From Aureispira sp. CCB-QB1 (GTDB taxonomy: Bacteria > Bacteroidota > Bacteroidia > Chitinophagales > Saprospiraceae), in NCBI GenBank assembly GCA_945870185.1, contig CAMBRK010000006.1, forward strand, positions 41,583 to 105,582: a stretch of DNA of 64,000 nucleotides, in the 5' to 3' direction. Below the pieces are notes generated by a model that saw nothing but the letters and a program-made list of their open reading frames with translations, ran no database searches and had not been told where the DNA came from. Of the stretch, positions 8,531 to 17,380 are shown piece after piece (the stretch's first letter is position 1; every line of letters begins with the position of its first letter). The translations under genes were made by a program, and so were the position numbers.

Positions 8531-10063
8531 ATGAACGATTTTGTATTAATTTTAGATTTTGGGTCTCAATATACCCAATTGATTGCCAGAAGGCTTAGGG
8601 AATTAAATGTATATTGTGAAATATATCCTTACAATAAATTTCCAAAACGAGATGACATCAAAGCAGTAATTCTTTCGGGAAGTCCATTTTCGGTATTGGA
8701 TGATAATGCCCTCAAGTTTGATCTGAGTCTAGTCATCAATAAATATCCAGTACTCGGCGTTTGTTATGGTGCACAGATGATCTCACATGAGTTGGGTGGT
8801 CATGTACTCAGGTCTGACAAGAGAGAGTATGGAAAAGCCATCATGTCTGTCATAGAACCCGATGTCTTGTTTAATGATATAGATCCAGCTACCCAAGTGT
8901 GGATGTCTCACGGTGACTCCATTACCCAAGTTCCAGAGCATTTTGAGATCATAGCAAAAACTTCTGATATCGTAGCCGCATATAGATCGTTACCTGATGC
9001 TTTCAAATATCCTATATACTGCATGCAATACCACCCTGAAGTGACTCATAGCCTGCAAGGTAAAGCTATGCTTTCTAATTTTGTACATCATGTAGCGGGT
9101 TGCGGGGCAACTTGGACACCAGCATCCATGGTAAAAGAATCTATCGAAAGAATCAAAAATCTGGTAGGAAACGACCATGTCATGATGGGGCTTTCAGGTG
9201 GTGTGGATTCTACAGTAGCAGCATCTCTTATACATCGGGCTATAGGCGATAGACTTCATTGTATCTTTATCGATAATGGTTTATTAAGAAAAGGCGAATT
9301 TGAAGAAGTTTTGCAATCATATGAAGGCATGGGACTCAATATCAAAGGCGTCAAGGCCAATGATATGTTTTTGGATGCATTAGCAGGGGTATCTGACCCA
9401 GAGCAAAAGCGCAAAATCATAGGTAAGGCATTTATCGACGTATTTGAACAAGAATCACATACAATGCCAGACGTAAAATGGCTAGGTCAAGGAACTATAT
9501 ACCCTGATGTCATAGAGTCGGTATCTGTGCATGGTCCTTCAGTGACTATCAAGTCGCACCACAATGTAGGAGGTCTTCCTGAAAAGCTAAAACTCAAACT
9601 GGTAGAGCCTCTAAGAATGCTTTTCAAGGATGAAGTACGAAGAGCTGGTAAAGAAATGGGCGTGCCTGCACACTTATTAGACAGACACCCTTTCCCTGGT
9701 CCTGGATTAGGTATCCGAGTTTTGGGCGAAATCACTAAAGAAAAAGTAACGCTATGTCAAGAAGCCGATAAGATTTATATCCAGCATTTGCGTTCATCAG
9801 GATGGTATGACAAAGTCTGGCAAGCAGGCGCTATCCTTTTACCTGTTCAATCAGTTGGGGTCATGGGAGATGAGCGTACTTACGAATTTACAGTAGCATT
9901 GCGATGTGTCCAGTCATTAGATGGCATGACCGCAGAATGGAGCCACCTACCCTACGAACTTTTGGCACAAATATCTAGTGATATCATTAATCAAGTAAAA
10001 GGCATAAATAGAGTAGTCTATGACATCAGCACAAAACCACCAGCTACGATTGAGTGGGAATAA
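8531..10063 (+). CDS. guaA: GMP synthase (glutamine-hydrolysing)
   Basis: This 510-residue protein converts XMP to GMP using glutamine and ATP in purine synthesis. Residues 1-190 are a class I glutamine amidotransferase, with the nucleophile in GVCYGAQ (Cys78) and the histidine in [11 protein letters not shown]. The ATP pyrophosphatase domain has the PP-loop [12 protein letters not shown] near residue 222. The C-terminal dimerisation domain includes [15 protein letters not shown] and ends in the conserved KPPATIEWE. Length and motifs are normal. A promoter box directly abuts the ATG. The lipoprotein gene begins four bases after the stop, so the two are probably co-transcribed. Confidence 0.97.
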   Translation: MNDFVLILDFGSQYTQLIARRLRELNVYCEIYPYNKFPKRDDIKAVILSGSPFSVLDDNALKFDLSLVINKYPVLGVCYGAQMISHELGGHVLRSDKREYGKAIMSVIEPDVLFNDIDPATQVWMSHGDSITQVPEHFEIIAKTSDIVAAYRSLPDAFKYPIYCMQYHPEVTHSLQGKAMLSNFVHHVAGCGATWTPASMVKESIERIKNLVGNDHVMMGLSGGVDSTVAASLIHRAIGDRLHCIFIDNGLLRKGEFEEVLQSYEGMGLNIKGVKANDMFLDALAGVSDPEQKRKIIGKAFIDVFEQESHTMPDVKWLGQGTIYPDVIESVSVHGPSVTIKSHHNVGGLPEKLKLKLVEPLRMLFKDEVRRAGKEMGVPAHLLDRHPFPGPGLGIRVLGEITKEKVTLCQEADKIYIQHLRSSGWYDKVWQAGAILLPVQSVGVMGDERTYEFTVALRCVQSLDGMTAEWSHLPYELLAQISSDIINQVKGINRVVYDISTKPPATIEWE

Positions 10064-10067
10064 TATT

Positions 10068-11402
10068 ATGTGGCTTTTATTTTTGTTATTGTGTTCTTGC
10101 TCAGCACCTAAGAAGGCTTTGTCCGCAGAAGGAACACAAATAGTAAAATCCAATCGGGTATCCCCTCAAGTACAAGACACAATCATTCAGCCAACCACTG
10201 CTGGCCAACTAGTAAAGGTGGATACAATTCAATGGGAAAACATTTCCGATACTAAAAAATCCATTGAAACAAGTTTGGAAGTGCCGAGACTGAATCAAAA
10301 AGAGTTCTATCATGTAAAACTTTTAATTCCACTCAACTCTGATGAGACATCCGACCCAGCGGCTTCAAGGTTCGTACATTTTTATGCAGGTGCGTCTATT
10401 GCTTTTGAAGAATTAGATGATGAAGGCATAAAGCTCCATGTAGATGTTGTAGATACTCAAGAAGGAGATTTTAAAACATCCGAAAAGATCGGTTCCATAT
10501 TTTCAGATAACCCAGACCTGATTATTGGACCCTTTGAAAGAGATGATCTGAAATTAATGACAGAAGAGTGCAAAAACAGAAAAATCCCGTTGGTTTCTCC
10601 TTGGCATACGAGTTCGAAACTGACCTATGAAAATCCTTACTACATCCAAATGAAGCCAAACTTAAGGTTACACTTCTTAAAATTAGTAGAATATGCTATG
10701 CAGCATTACAATGCAGGAGAAGTCGTCATCGTGGGTAAAAACAATAAAGATACCAATGCCTGGATAAAATATTTTCAGGAAGAAGCATCTAAAGTTACAG
10801 GAAATAATAACTATTTCAGCTCTTACTTTGTCAATACAGACAGTCTTAAAAATGGCCCAACTGCTTACTTTAACATGTTTAAAAGTCATACTGTAAAAGC
10901 TGTTTTGTTTCCCCATTATTCTTTTGATGATGAAAGTTTTATTTACTCATGTATCAGAAGGTTATCAGCTGAGAAAGCAAGCAGAAATATTTCAGTTATA
11001 GGCATGCCGTTACTTTATGATTCTGACAAAGTAGATTTTGACTTTTACCATGCCTTACAAATGAAGATAGTCATTTCTGACTTTGTTGACGAAGATCATG
11101 GCAAAATAAGAGCCTTCAGAAGATCGTATCTCGAAAGATATGGAGAAATACCCAACGCAGATGCTGTCAAAGGTTATGATCTGATGCTTTACCTAGGTAG
11201 AAATATTTGGAAATACGGTATCGACTTCCCCCAAAATCTAATATACGAAGCAACCACTTATCTACAAAGTACTTTTAATGTCCAAACGGCTACATCTGAC
11301 GAATCAAAGATTACTGATGATGCCTTTGGTTTTGATTATTATGAAAATAAATTTCTGGATATCATCGAATTTAAAGGAGGAAAATGGCAAAGGACATATT
11401 AA
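10068..11402 (+). CDS. Lipoprotein with periplasmic-binding-protein type I fold
   Basis: The chosen ATG at 10068 gives a short signal peptide with a lipobox-like LLCSCS, so the protein should be lipidated. A longer frame opens at 10020 inside guaA but would bury this signal. After a variable linker, residues ~85-440 resemble the Leu/Ile/Val-binding (type I periplasmic) fold: VDVVDTQEGD, DLIIGPFERDDL, KIPLVSPWHTSS, and AVKGYDLMLYLGRNIW near the end. No ABC permease genes are nearby. It may be a stand-alone ligand-binding or envelope-assembly lipoprotein rather than a transporter subunit. It starts four bases after guaA and its 3' end overlaps the methyltransferase start by 19 bases. Confidence 0.8.
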   Translation: MWLLFLLLCSCSAPKKALSAEGTQIVKSNRVSPQVQDTIIQPTTAGQLVKVDTIQWENISDTKKSIETSLEVPRLNQKEFYHVKLLIPLNSDETSDPAASRFVHFYAGASIAFEELDDEGIKLHVDVVDTQEGDFKTSEKIGSIFSDNPDLIIGPFERDDLKLMTEECKNRKIPLVSPWHTSSKLTYENPYYIQMKPNLRLHFLKLVEYAMQHYNAGEVVIVGKNNKDTNAWIKYFQEEASKVTGNNNYFSSYFVNTDSLKNGPTAYFNMFKSHTVKAVLFPHYSFDDESFIYSCIRRLSAEKASRNISVIGMPLLYDSDKVDFDFYHALQMKIVISDFVDEDHGKIRAFRRSYLERYGEIPNADAVKGYDLMLYLGRNIWKYGIDFPQNLIYEATTYLQSTFNVQTATSDESKITDDAFGFDYYENKFLDIIEFKGGKWQRTY

Positions 11403-12034
11403 GTAGAGACACTATAACCCATGAACGTACATCAAGGTTTCAGGATGTCATTGCCAAAAGACAAAACATCACCGTAATCTTGGAGAATGTACATGATCCT
11501 CATAATATTGGAGCCGTCATTCGCAGTTGTGATGCCATAGGCATATCTGAAATCTATGTTTTATACACCGAAGAAAGCTACAATCTGATGAAACAAAAAA
11601 TAGGTAAAAACGCATCGTCAGGAGCACGAAAATGGGTACAAGCACATTACTTTGGAAACTTGGACGAGTGTTTTGATGCGGTCAGGTCTAAGTACGATGC
11701 TATCTATGGAACCCATCTAAGCGAATCAGCCCATTCATTATATGATTTGGACCTGTCTAAGCCTGTGGCTCTAATGTTTGGCAATGAGCAACATGGAATT
11801 TCTGAAAAAGCACTTAGTAAATTGGACGGTAACTTCATCATTCCACAATATGGCATGGTTCAAAGCCTCAATATCAGTGTGGCATGTGCAGTCTCTTTGT
11901 TCGAAGCATCACGACAAAGGACAACAAAAGGAATGTACAATAATGAGTTTGACATAACTAATACCGTCCAAGAAGCCATGTTTGACAAGTTTTTGCACAG
12001 GCATTTTGAATATATAAGAACCAAAGAAAGGTAA
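11384..12034 (+). CDS. TrmH-like SpoU family tRNA/rRNA 2'-O-methyltransferase
   Basis: This 216-residue SPOUT-fold enzyme has all three SpoU motifs: ENVHDPHNIGAVIRSCDAIG (motif 1, with the catalytic arginine), LMFGNEQHGIS (motif 2) and IPQYGMVQSLNISVACAV (motif 3, the AdoMet knot). Its length and the short C-terminal helical tail resemble TrmH, which methylates the ribose of G18 in tRNA. I did not name it trmH, because other SpoU enzymes share these motifs. The start lies within the last codons of the preceding lipoprotein gene, suggesting translational coupling. An inverted repeat follows the stop codon. Confidence 0.85.
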   Translation: MAKDILSRDTITHERTSRFQDVIAKRQNITVILENVHDPHNIGAVIRSCDAIGISEIYVLYTEESYNLMKQKIGKNASSGARKWVQAHYFGNLDECFDAVRSKYDAIYGTHLSESAHSLYDLDLSKPVALMFGNEQHGISEKALSKLDGNFIIPQYGMVQSLNISVACAVSLFEASRQRTTKGMYNNEFDITNTVQEAMFDKFLHRHFEYIRTKER

Positions 12035-12038
12035 AATG

Positions 12039-12073
12039 GGAAAGGATCAAAAGATCACTTTTTGATCTTTCCT
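12039..12073 (+). terminator. Inverted repeat, probable terminator
   Basis: GGAAAGGATCAAAAG pairs almost perfectly with CTTTTTGATCTTTCC across a 4-base loop, starting five bases after the methyltransferase stop. It lacks a clean U-tract, so termination is probable rather than certain. Confidence 0.5.
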
Positions 12074-12136
12074 ATACATTTGACAGAATTTTTTGATGTT
12101 TTATCGATAAATATGTCGCACCATGTTACAGAGTAT

Positions 12137-12144
12137 TATTTTTG
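12137..12144 (+). promoter_or_regulatory. Bacteroidota -7 promoter box
   Basis: TATTTTTG, 29 bases upstream of the coiled-coil gene that starts the PspA-like unit. Confidence 0.5.
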
Positions 12145-12173
12145 CATGAAAATATAAAAAATTAAATCAACAA

Positions 12174-12725
12174 ATGACCATCAATCTTAAAGAGCTTTTT
12201 GACACCAAGGATTTATTAAATGACAAGGTAGTCATGAAACTTCTTACTGCAATCAAAGAAGGGCAAATCAAGGAATTCGATTATCTAAAATTTAAACAAT
12301 CTTACAAAGCCTTATGCCAATTGGGAATGGATGAAAGTACCGCTTCCAAAAGTGCTTTCCTGACCGCATCCACCATGGGGCTGACCAAAGAAAAACTCCT
12401 TTTTACGGTACAACACTACAAAAACATTTTAAATAAGGAAAAAGAACAATTTGCCGTAGCATTAAAAAACCAAATAGCAACTAATATAGATGCCAAAGCT
12501 CTGGAAATCAATAAATTTAAAGAAAAAATAGAAGATAATCAAAGAAAGATTCAACAAATGATGGCAGAAAAAGAAATTTTGGAAACTGAAATCATAAATA
12601 TCAACCAACTCATGGAGGCGTCCAAAGCAAAGATAGAAGAAACAAGAGATCAATTTAAACAAACTTTTGACAAACTTTATAGTGAAATCGAAGAAGATAG
12701 TAAATTATATGACCAAATTTTATAA
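12174..12725 (+). CDS. Hypothetical coiled-coil protein paired with a PspA-like protein
   Basis: I do not recognise a family for this 183-residue protein. The first ~85 residues are predicted mixed helix with no signal peptide or membrane segment. Residues ~88-175 form a long, highly charged heptad-like coiled coil (KEKEQFAVALKNQ ... ILETEIININQLMEA ... EETRDQFKQTFDKLY). It should be cytoplasmic. Its own promoter box lies upstream, and the PspA-like membrane protein starts 70 bases downstream on the same strand with no terminator between. The two coiled-coil products probably act together. Confidence 0.65.
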   Translation: MTINLKELFDTKDLLNDKVVMKLLTAIKEGQIKEFDYLKFKQSYKALCQLGMDESTASKSAFLTASTMGLTKEKLLFTVQHYKNILNKEKEQFAVALKNQIATNIDAKALEINKFKEKIEDNQRKIQQMMAEKEILETEIININQLMEASKAKIEETRDQFKQTFDKLYSEIEEDSKLYDQIL

Positions 12726-12795
12726 TTTCTTGTAGCAAATTAAACTCCGATTATTAAAAACTTGTTATTTTTACAAATCAAATCAAAAAAGTCTT

Positions 12796-13800
12796 ATGGC
12801 AAATTTTCCGAATACAGAATTTAAACCCAAAACCTTTTGGCAAAAACCTGAAGGTACAACAGGAGTTTTGTTTTTAGCTGCTATCATTGGTGGTATAGGT
12901 TTCATCTTATTCAAATATAGTGCAGCTATTTTAGGTATGTTAACCAATACCTTGGGCATCATTGCATTACTAGCCGTATTGGGAGTCATCCTTTACATGG
13001 TACTGGATCCTAAATGGCGCACCCTTGTGTCTTATATGTATAAAAGTGTGATGAGATGGATCACCGGTGTTTTTGTGACCATTGATCCTATCGGTATTCT
13101 GAAGAACTATATCAGTGACCTACAAGACAATCTCCAAAAAATGGGAACTCAGATAGGAAACCTGAAAGGGCAGATGAGAAAGCTTGTCACTATCGTAGAA
13201 GAAAACAACAAAGAAATCACCAATAATATGCTCATAGCTAAAAAAGCAAAAGAGCAAAATAATGATAGTGCCATGCTTCTTGCCAGTAGAAAAGCGGCTA
13301 GATTACAAGAAAGTAATGAAAAATATACTGCTTTGCACAACAAAATGTCTATTCTTTACAGGGTGTTGACAAAGATGTATTCAAATTCTGAAATATTGAT
13401 AGAAGATACTACGGATCAGGTCAAAGTAAAAGAACAGGAACGCAAAGCGATCAGAGCGAGTCACTCAGCGATGAGGTCTGCGATGAGTATCATCAAAGGT
13501 GATGCGGACAAACGAGCTATGTTTGACCAAGCTATGGAAGTCATAGCTGATGATGTAGCCAACAAAGTAGGCGAAATGGAACGATTTATGGAAATGTCAT
13601 CCAATTTTATGAATTCTATAGATCTCCAAAATGGAGTTTTCGAAGAACAAGGATTAAAAATGCTCGAGGATTACGAAAAGAATTCGACACTGTTACTCTT
13701 AGGTGGAAAAGAAAAAACAGATGATATTTTGGAACTGAAACAACCGGAGATTCATACCCGAGAATCAGGCAGTCAGTATGATGGATTGTTCAATAGTTAA
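12796..13800 (+). CDS. Membrane-anchored PspA/IM30-like coiled-coil protein
   Basis: This 334-residue protein has two closely spaced hydrophobic helices (about residues 22-40 and 46-68), then a DPKWR turn. A long helical coiled-coil region spans about 95-300. The order of amphipathic, alanine-rich helices (ISDLQDNLQKMGTQIGNLKGQMRKL ..., then AMRSAMSIIKGDADKRAMFDQAMEVIADDVANKVGEMERFM) resembles PspA/Vipp1 proteins. Those, however, normally lack integral membrane helices. The likely role is membrane stress or membrane remodelling; this is inference from architecture. A strong terminator follows. Alternative: an unrelated membrane-anchored coiled-coil protein. Confidence 0.6.
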   Translation: MANFPNTEFKPKTFWQKPEGTTGVLFLAAIIGGIGFILFKYSAAILGMLTNTLGIIALLAVLGVILYMVLDPKWRTLVSYMYKSVMRWITGVFVTIDPIGILKNYISDLQDNLQKMGTQIGNLKGQMRKLVTIVEENNKEITNNMLIAKKAKEQNNDSAMLLASRKAARLQESNEKYTALHNKMSILYRVLTKMYSNSEILIEDTTDQVKVKEQERKAIRASHSAMRSAMSIIKGDADKRAMFDQAMEVIADDVANKVGEMERFMEMSSNFMNSIDLQNGVFEEQGLKMLEDYEKNSTLLLLGGKEKTDDILELKQPEIHTRESGSQYDGLFNS

Positions 13801-13828
13801 TAGTTAATTAAATTATTTATATATAACA

Positions 13829-13867
13829 TAAAACGCATCTTTAATTACTTTAAAGGTGCGTTTTTTG
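13829..13867. terminator. Bidirectional rho-independent terminator
   Basis: ACGCATCTTTAA and TTAAAGGTGCGT pair with one internal mismatch and are followed by TTTTTT. A-runs on the other side would also serve the converging arsR-type gene. Confidence 0.8.
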
Positions 13868-13930
13868 TTTGGATTCATTATATAATAACAAAATGATTTT
13901 ATTTCCGCTATGTTGATAAGTGTTACCCAT

Positions 13931-14212
13931 CTACAATACTGCAGCCACAATCTGATAATATTCTGCTTTAGCAAGTGAATAAATAGAGTTTTTACCATCA
14001 CGCGTCACTTTGACAATGTCTTGATTTTTCAATATCCTTAAGTGATGACTAGCTACAGCTTGCTCTATGTCTAATTTTTCATGTATATCGGTCACAGATA
14101 GTTCCTTTTCTTGATGTAGCAGATCTACCATCATAAAACGAATAGGATGTGCCACAGCTTTAAGCTTTTCAGTGACATCTTCTAAAAATTCTATATCAAA
14201 ACGTGTATTCAT
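13931..14212 (-). CDS. ArsR-family winged-helix transcriptional regulator
   Basis: This 93-residue protein fits the small ArsR/SmtB fold. It starts with a helix containing LKAVAHPIRFMMVDLL, then SVTDIHEKLDIEQAVASHHLRILKNQDIV (the recognition helix), and a beta-wing RDGKNSIYSL. Members repress by binding palindromic operators. No cysteine metal box (ELCVCDL) is present, so it probably does not sense metal through that site and may act as a redox or non-metal switch. A promoter box and an ATATGCATAT palindrome lie immediately upstream and could allow autorepression. No obvious target gene is adjacent. Confidence 0.85.
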   Translation of the reverse strand: MNTRFDIEFLEDVTEKLKAVAHPIRFMMVDLLHQEKELSVTDIHEKLDIEQAVASHHLRILKNQDIVKVTRDGKNSIYSLAKAEYYQIVAAVL

Positions 14213-14227
14213 TCTTCAAAATAAGCA

Positions 14228-14242
14228 CAAAGATATGCATAT
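14228..14242 (-). promoter_or_regulatory. Promoter box overlapping a palindrome (possible ArsR operator)
   Basis: The minus strand holds TATCTTTG (14228-14235). The overlapping 14233-14242 is the perfect palindrome ATATGCATAT. A repressor bound here would block the promoter. Confidence 0.45.
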
Positions 14243-14289
14243 TATCAATAACAGATATATATATTTAGATATTTGTGTCCCACAAAAAA

Positions 14290-15294
14290 TCAAATGGTAT
14301 CACTTAAGCTCCAGGCTTCTCGATTAAATTGAATCCTTATTTTGGCTTTGAAATCACCTGGACTGGTTTCTTTGCAATCAAACCTAACACCTACTCTCTT
14401 CAAACCTTGGTGTTCAGAAGAGTAAACTTGATATCCCTTTTTTAAAATAGATTTTTCCATACGTTTGGCATATGTAGCATTTTTAAATGCTCCAACTATA
14501 ATCACACATTGATCAACTTGTACTTTACCTATGGGCTTGGATTCATCCAAAGGTTTTTCTGTAGTTGGGTTTTGTAGATTTTTTTTCAAATCACTTGCAA
14601 CAAGTGTCGAAGAATCTGACTTTGTAAAATCATTATCTGTTATTATAGTATCTTCATCTAGTAAAGAATCTATTACGTCAAGTTTAGGGATATCTGTTTT
14701 TTGATTTAAATTTTCTATAAGCTGAGGCGTTTTCGGGCTAAATAACCAAAATAAAATAACAAATAACGCAACAAGCCCTATGGTCATTGGCCAAAGATAT
14801 TGAGATAAAAATGAAGGCTCTTCTCTGTATGATTGTGATTTTTGCAGTTCGTACAAATAAGCTTCATCATGTATGATGTTTTTCACGCCTGATGGTAAGG
14901 GAGACAAAGATATAGGTTCTAAGCCTTCAAATACGTTAAATAAGGCTTCATTTTCAGGCAAAAATGTGGTGGAAATAACCTTTCCCAATCCTTCAAGTTC
15001 AAATGGAGTATTGCTTTCTTTTGCATGTAGTGCTTTGGTTTCATAGAATTTTTCTATGCCTAATGCCATTTCACGGTTCAAGCCAGCTCTTATAAGCAAC
15101 TTAGAAATATTAAAATCCGAATCTTCAAAGGTATGGAATTGAATGCGACTAAAAGGTGGACTAAGTTTGAGTTGATTATCAGTATAATTTGCTGTATGTT
15201 GGTCCAATGCGAAAAGACCTAAACCAGGTACATTCACCTTGTTAAAGTCCAACAAGATTCTATAAAAATATTGGGAATATGATTGTTTATGCAT
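14290..15294 (-). CDS. HU-like (CCDC81-type) and SPOR domain membrane protein
   Basis: This 334-residue protein has an N-terminal cytoplasmic region (about residues 1-150). It resembles the paired bacterial HU-CCDC81 domains: YRILLDFNKVNVPGLGLF, then FELEGLGKVI. A single transmembrane helix follows (about 168-187, LWPMTIGLVALFVILFWLF), then a low-complexity linker. The C-terminal SPOR-type domain (about 258-325) includes QCVIIVGAFKNATYAKRMEKS and GYQVYSSEHQGLKRVGVRF. SPOR domains bind glycan-stripped peptidoglycan at division sites. HU-like folds bind DNA or form filaments. The protein therefore links cytoplasm to cell wall, plausibly in division or chromosome anchoring. Confidence 0.75.
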   Translation of the reverse strand: MHKQSYSQYFYRILLDFNKVNVPGLGLFALDQHTANYTDNQLKLSPPFSRIQFHTFEDSDFNISKLLIRAGLNREMALGIEKFYETKALHAKESNTPFELEGLGKVISTTFLPENEALFNVFEGLEPISLSPLPSGVKNIIHDEAYLYELQKSQSYREEPSFLSQYLWPMTIGLVALFVILFWLFSPKTPQLIENLNQKTDIPKLDVIDSLLDEDTIITDNDFTKSDSSTLVASDLKKNLQNPTTEKPLDESKPIGKVQVDQCVIIVGAFKNATYAKRMEKSILKKGYQVYSSEHQGLKRVGVRFDCKETSPGDFKAKIRIQFNREAWSLSDTI

Positions 15295-15638
15295 CCAATT
15301 TTATGATCAACAATGGTAATACAGAAATAATTATGCCAAAAATATAAACATGATGACTTGAACACTGTTAAAATAAGGTTTCAAATATCAGATTTTTCAT
15401 TATTTGATAAAATTTGGTGAGTTTGAATAATACAGAAACGGGACACTAAATAATAATCAAAAGAAATCAGGAATCTAAAAAATTAGGTCTTAATTCATCA
15501 GTAATACTGTAACAGGGGCACTAAAAGTATGAAATAAATTTAAGATTTTTACCAGTTTTCATAATCAAAGTTACTTTATGTACAAAATTATATAACTTTG
15601 TGTGTCCATTCTTTTTATAAACCTAGTTTAAACTTAAT
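15295..15638. other. Intergenic region with imperfect direct repeats and a promoter
   Basis: This divergent gap holds an imperfect direct repeat of about 21 bases at 15430-15450 and 15504-15525 (both ending GGNCACTAAA). Downstream of them is the sensor kinase promoter. The repeats lie about 163 and 89 bases upstream of the -7 box, and could be response-regulator binding sites. No gene is visible. Confidence 0.4.
15593..15600 (+). promoter_or_regulatory. Bacteroidota -7 promoter box
   Basis: TAACTTTG, 38 bases upstream of the sensor kinase ATG. Confidence 0.5.
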
Positions 15639-16583
15639 ATGAAGTTCTTATCTTATGGAGTCATGTGCTATATGCTACTAGCATTAATTTGGTGGACGGT
15701 ACTTCTTTCAAAAAATAACGAAACGATCTATACAAAAAATATAGAAATCGTTGAAATGTCCCAAACTGACCAAGCAGAGCAAATTGAAATCATAACCAAA
15801 CAATATTATAGAAATAAATATATGATATTGGGTGAAGGAATGGTTTTTGGAATTTCGCTCATCATTGGCATGTGGTTTATTCAAAAAGCTTACAATAAAG
15901 AAATCCAGAACACACAAAATCAAAAAAACTTTTTACTCTCCATCACTCATGAACTCAAATCCCCAATTGCAGCCATTAACTTGACTACTGAAACATTAAT
16001 GAAAAGAAAAATCCTGGAAGAGAAAAAGAATGAATTATATGAAAGTATTTTAACGGAAAGCAATAGGTTGGAGAAATTAATCAACAATTTGCTAATGGCG
16101 ACAAAGATTGAAACAGGTTATGCTTACAATTTTGAAACTTGTCATTTAAATACCATAATAAGTAACTGTGTCGCAAGAATTAATAACAACTACCCAGAGA
16201 CTTCTATCACCTTTAAGGAAGATGCTAACCCTTTGATCATGGCGGATTATGAGTCTATAGTGTCTATCTTTACAAACCTATTTGAAAATAGCATCAAATA
16301 CTCTGACCAAGAGCCTGTAATATCCATATCTACACAAGAAATGGCTAAAGATTGGTGTATAAAAGTGGCTGACAATAGTATAGGAATATCGGACAAAGAA
16401 AAGGCTCTAGTGTTTGATAAGTTCTACCGTACTGGTAATGAAGAAACTAGAAAAACAAAAGGAACCGGTTTAGGCTTATATATTGTAAATAAAATTGTAA
16501 AGGCTCACCGTGGAACTATACAAATCTCAGATAACCCTAAAGGTGGTGCTATATTTACCGTTACTTTACCAAAAATAAATTGA
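15639..16583 (+). CDS. Two-component sensor histidine kinase
   Basis: This 314-residue kinase has two transmembrane helices (about residues 7-25 and 62-82). They flank a very short 36-residue periplasmic loop, so it may sense within the membrane or through a partner. The dimerisation helix carries the phospho-acceptor in SITHELKSPIAAINL (His104). The ATP-binding domain has the N box (NLFENSIKYS), a G1-like box with an unusual DNSIGIS (usually DNGxGI), an F box (VFDKFYRTG) and G2 (KGTGLGLYIV). There is no HAMP or PAS domain. Eight bases separate its stop from the response regulator's ATG, so the two form an operon. Confidence 0.92.
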   Translation: MKFLSYGVMCYMLLALIWWTVLLSKNNETIYTKNIEIVEMSQTDQAEQIEIITKQYYRNKYMILGEGMVFGISLIIGMWFIQKAYNKEIQNTQNQKNFLLSITHELKSPIAAINLTTETLMKRKILEEKKNELYESILTESNRLEKLINNLLMATKIETGYAYNFETCHLNTIISNCVARINNNYPETSITFKEDANPLIMADYESIVSIFTNLFENSIKYSDQEPVISISTQEMAKDWCIKVADNSIGISDKEKALVFDKFYRTGNEETRKTKGTGLGLYIVNKIVKAHRGTIQISDNPKGGAIFTVTLPKIN

Positions 16584-16591
16584 GGCAACCC

Positions 16592-17272
16592 ATGCGTATA
16601 CTTGTAGTAGAAGATGAAGAACAAATAAGAAAAATGATCAAACTCAATCTGGAAATAGATGGTTTTGATGTTATTACAGCTGATAATGGACGAAAAGCTT
16701 TAGAAATCATTAATCAGCAGCACTTTGACTTATTAATTTTGGATGTGATGCTTCCAGAAGTGGATGGATTTCAGATATGCCAGCAGGTGAGAATCAGAAA
16801 CGCGAAGGTTGGGATAATAATCGTTTCTGCTAAGGATACTTCAGCTGATAGAATCCATGGTCTGAAGATGGGTGCTGATGATTATCTCAATAAGCCATTC
16901 AATCTAGAAGAATTATTACTCAGAGTCAATAATCTACTAAAAAGAAGTACGGATGAAGCGGCAAAAGACCTTCAAGAATATAATTTCGGTACCAATTACA
17001 TCAATTTTGCGACTTATGAAGGGCGTGGTGTACAAGGAAACTTTCATCTCACTAATAAAGAAACACTATTACTTAAACTCCTGATAGAAAGACAAAACGA
17101 AGTAGTGTCCCGTAGCCAAATCCTACAAACCGTATGGGGATATGACGTATTTCCATCTACAAGAACCATAGATAATTTTATACTATCATTTAGAAAATAC
17201 TTTGAAGTAGACCCTAGAGAACCACACTTTTTTCATTCTGTAAGAGGAGTGGGATATAAATTCACGCCATAA
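16592..17272 (+). CDS. OmpR/PhoB-type response regulator
   Basis: This 226-residue protein starts at the ATG giving MRILVVEDEE; an upstream TTG would add only four residues. The receiver domain has the acidic pair in VVEDEE, phospho-acceptor Asp51 in LLILDVMLP, the threonine/serine switch in IIVSAKD, and the lysine in NKPFNLEEL. The C-terminal winged helix (about 130-226) ends with the conserved SVRGVGYKF. It is the output partner of the adjacent kinase. Its targets are unknown, but direct repeats upstream of the kinase gene suggest autoregulation. Confidence 0.93.
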   Translation: MRILVVEDEEQIRKMIKLNLEIDGFDVITADNGRKALEIINQQHFDLLILDVMLPEVDGFQICQQVRIRNAKVGIIIVSAKDTSADRIHGLKMGADDYLNKPFNLEELLLRVNNLLKRSTDEAAKDLQEYNFGTNYINFATYEGRGVQGNFHLTNKETLLLKLLIERQNEVVSRSQILQTVWGYDVFPSTRTIDNFILSFRKYFEVDPREPHFFHSVRGVGYKFTP

Positions 17273-17340
17273 TTGATGTTTTTTTTTGAATATTTCAAAC
17301 ATTTTTGGACAAAAGCATAACCATATTTAAAATATATCCT

Positions 17341-17348
17341 TACTTTTG
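17341..17348 (+). promoter_or_regulatory. Bacteroidota -7 promoter box
   Basis: TACTTTTG, 32 bases upstream of the rplU ATG. Confidence 0.6.
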
Positions 17349-17380
17349 TGCTCATTTTTAAACAAATAAATTTTTTCACA

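Noticed and set aside
10020..10067. Earlier start for the periplasmic-binding-type lipoprotein inside guaA
   Set aside because: It would place 16 extra residues before a clean lipoprotein signal peptide.
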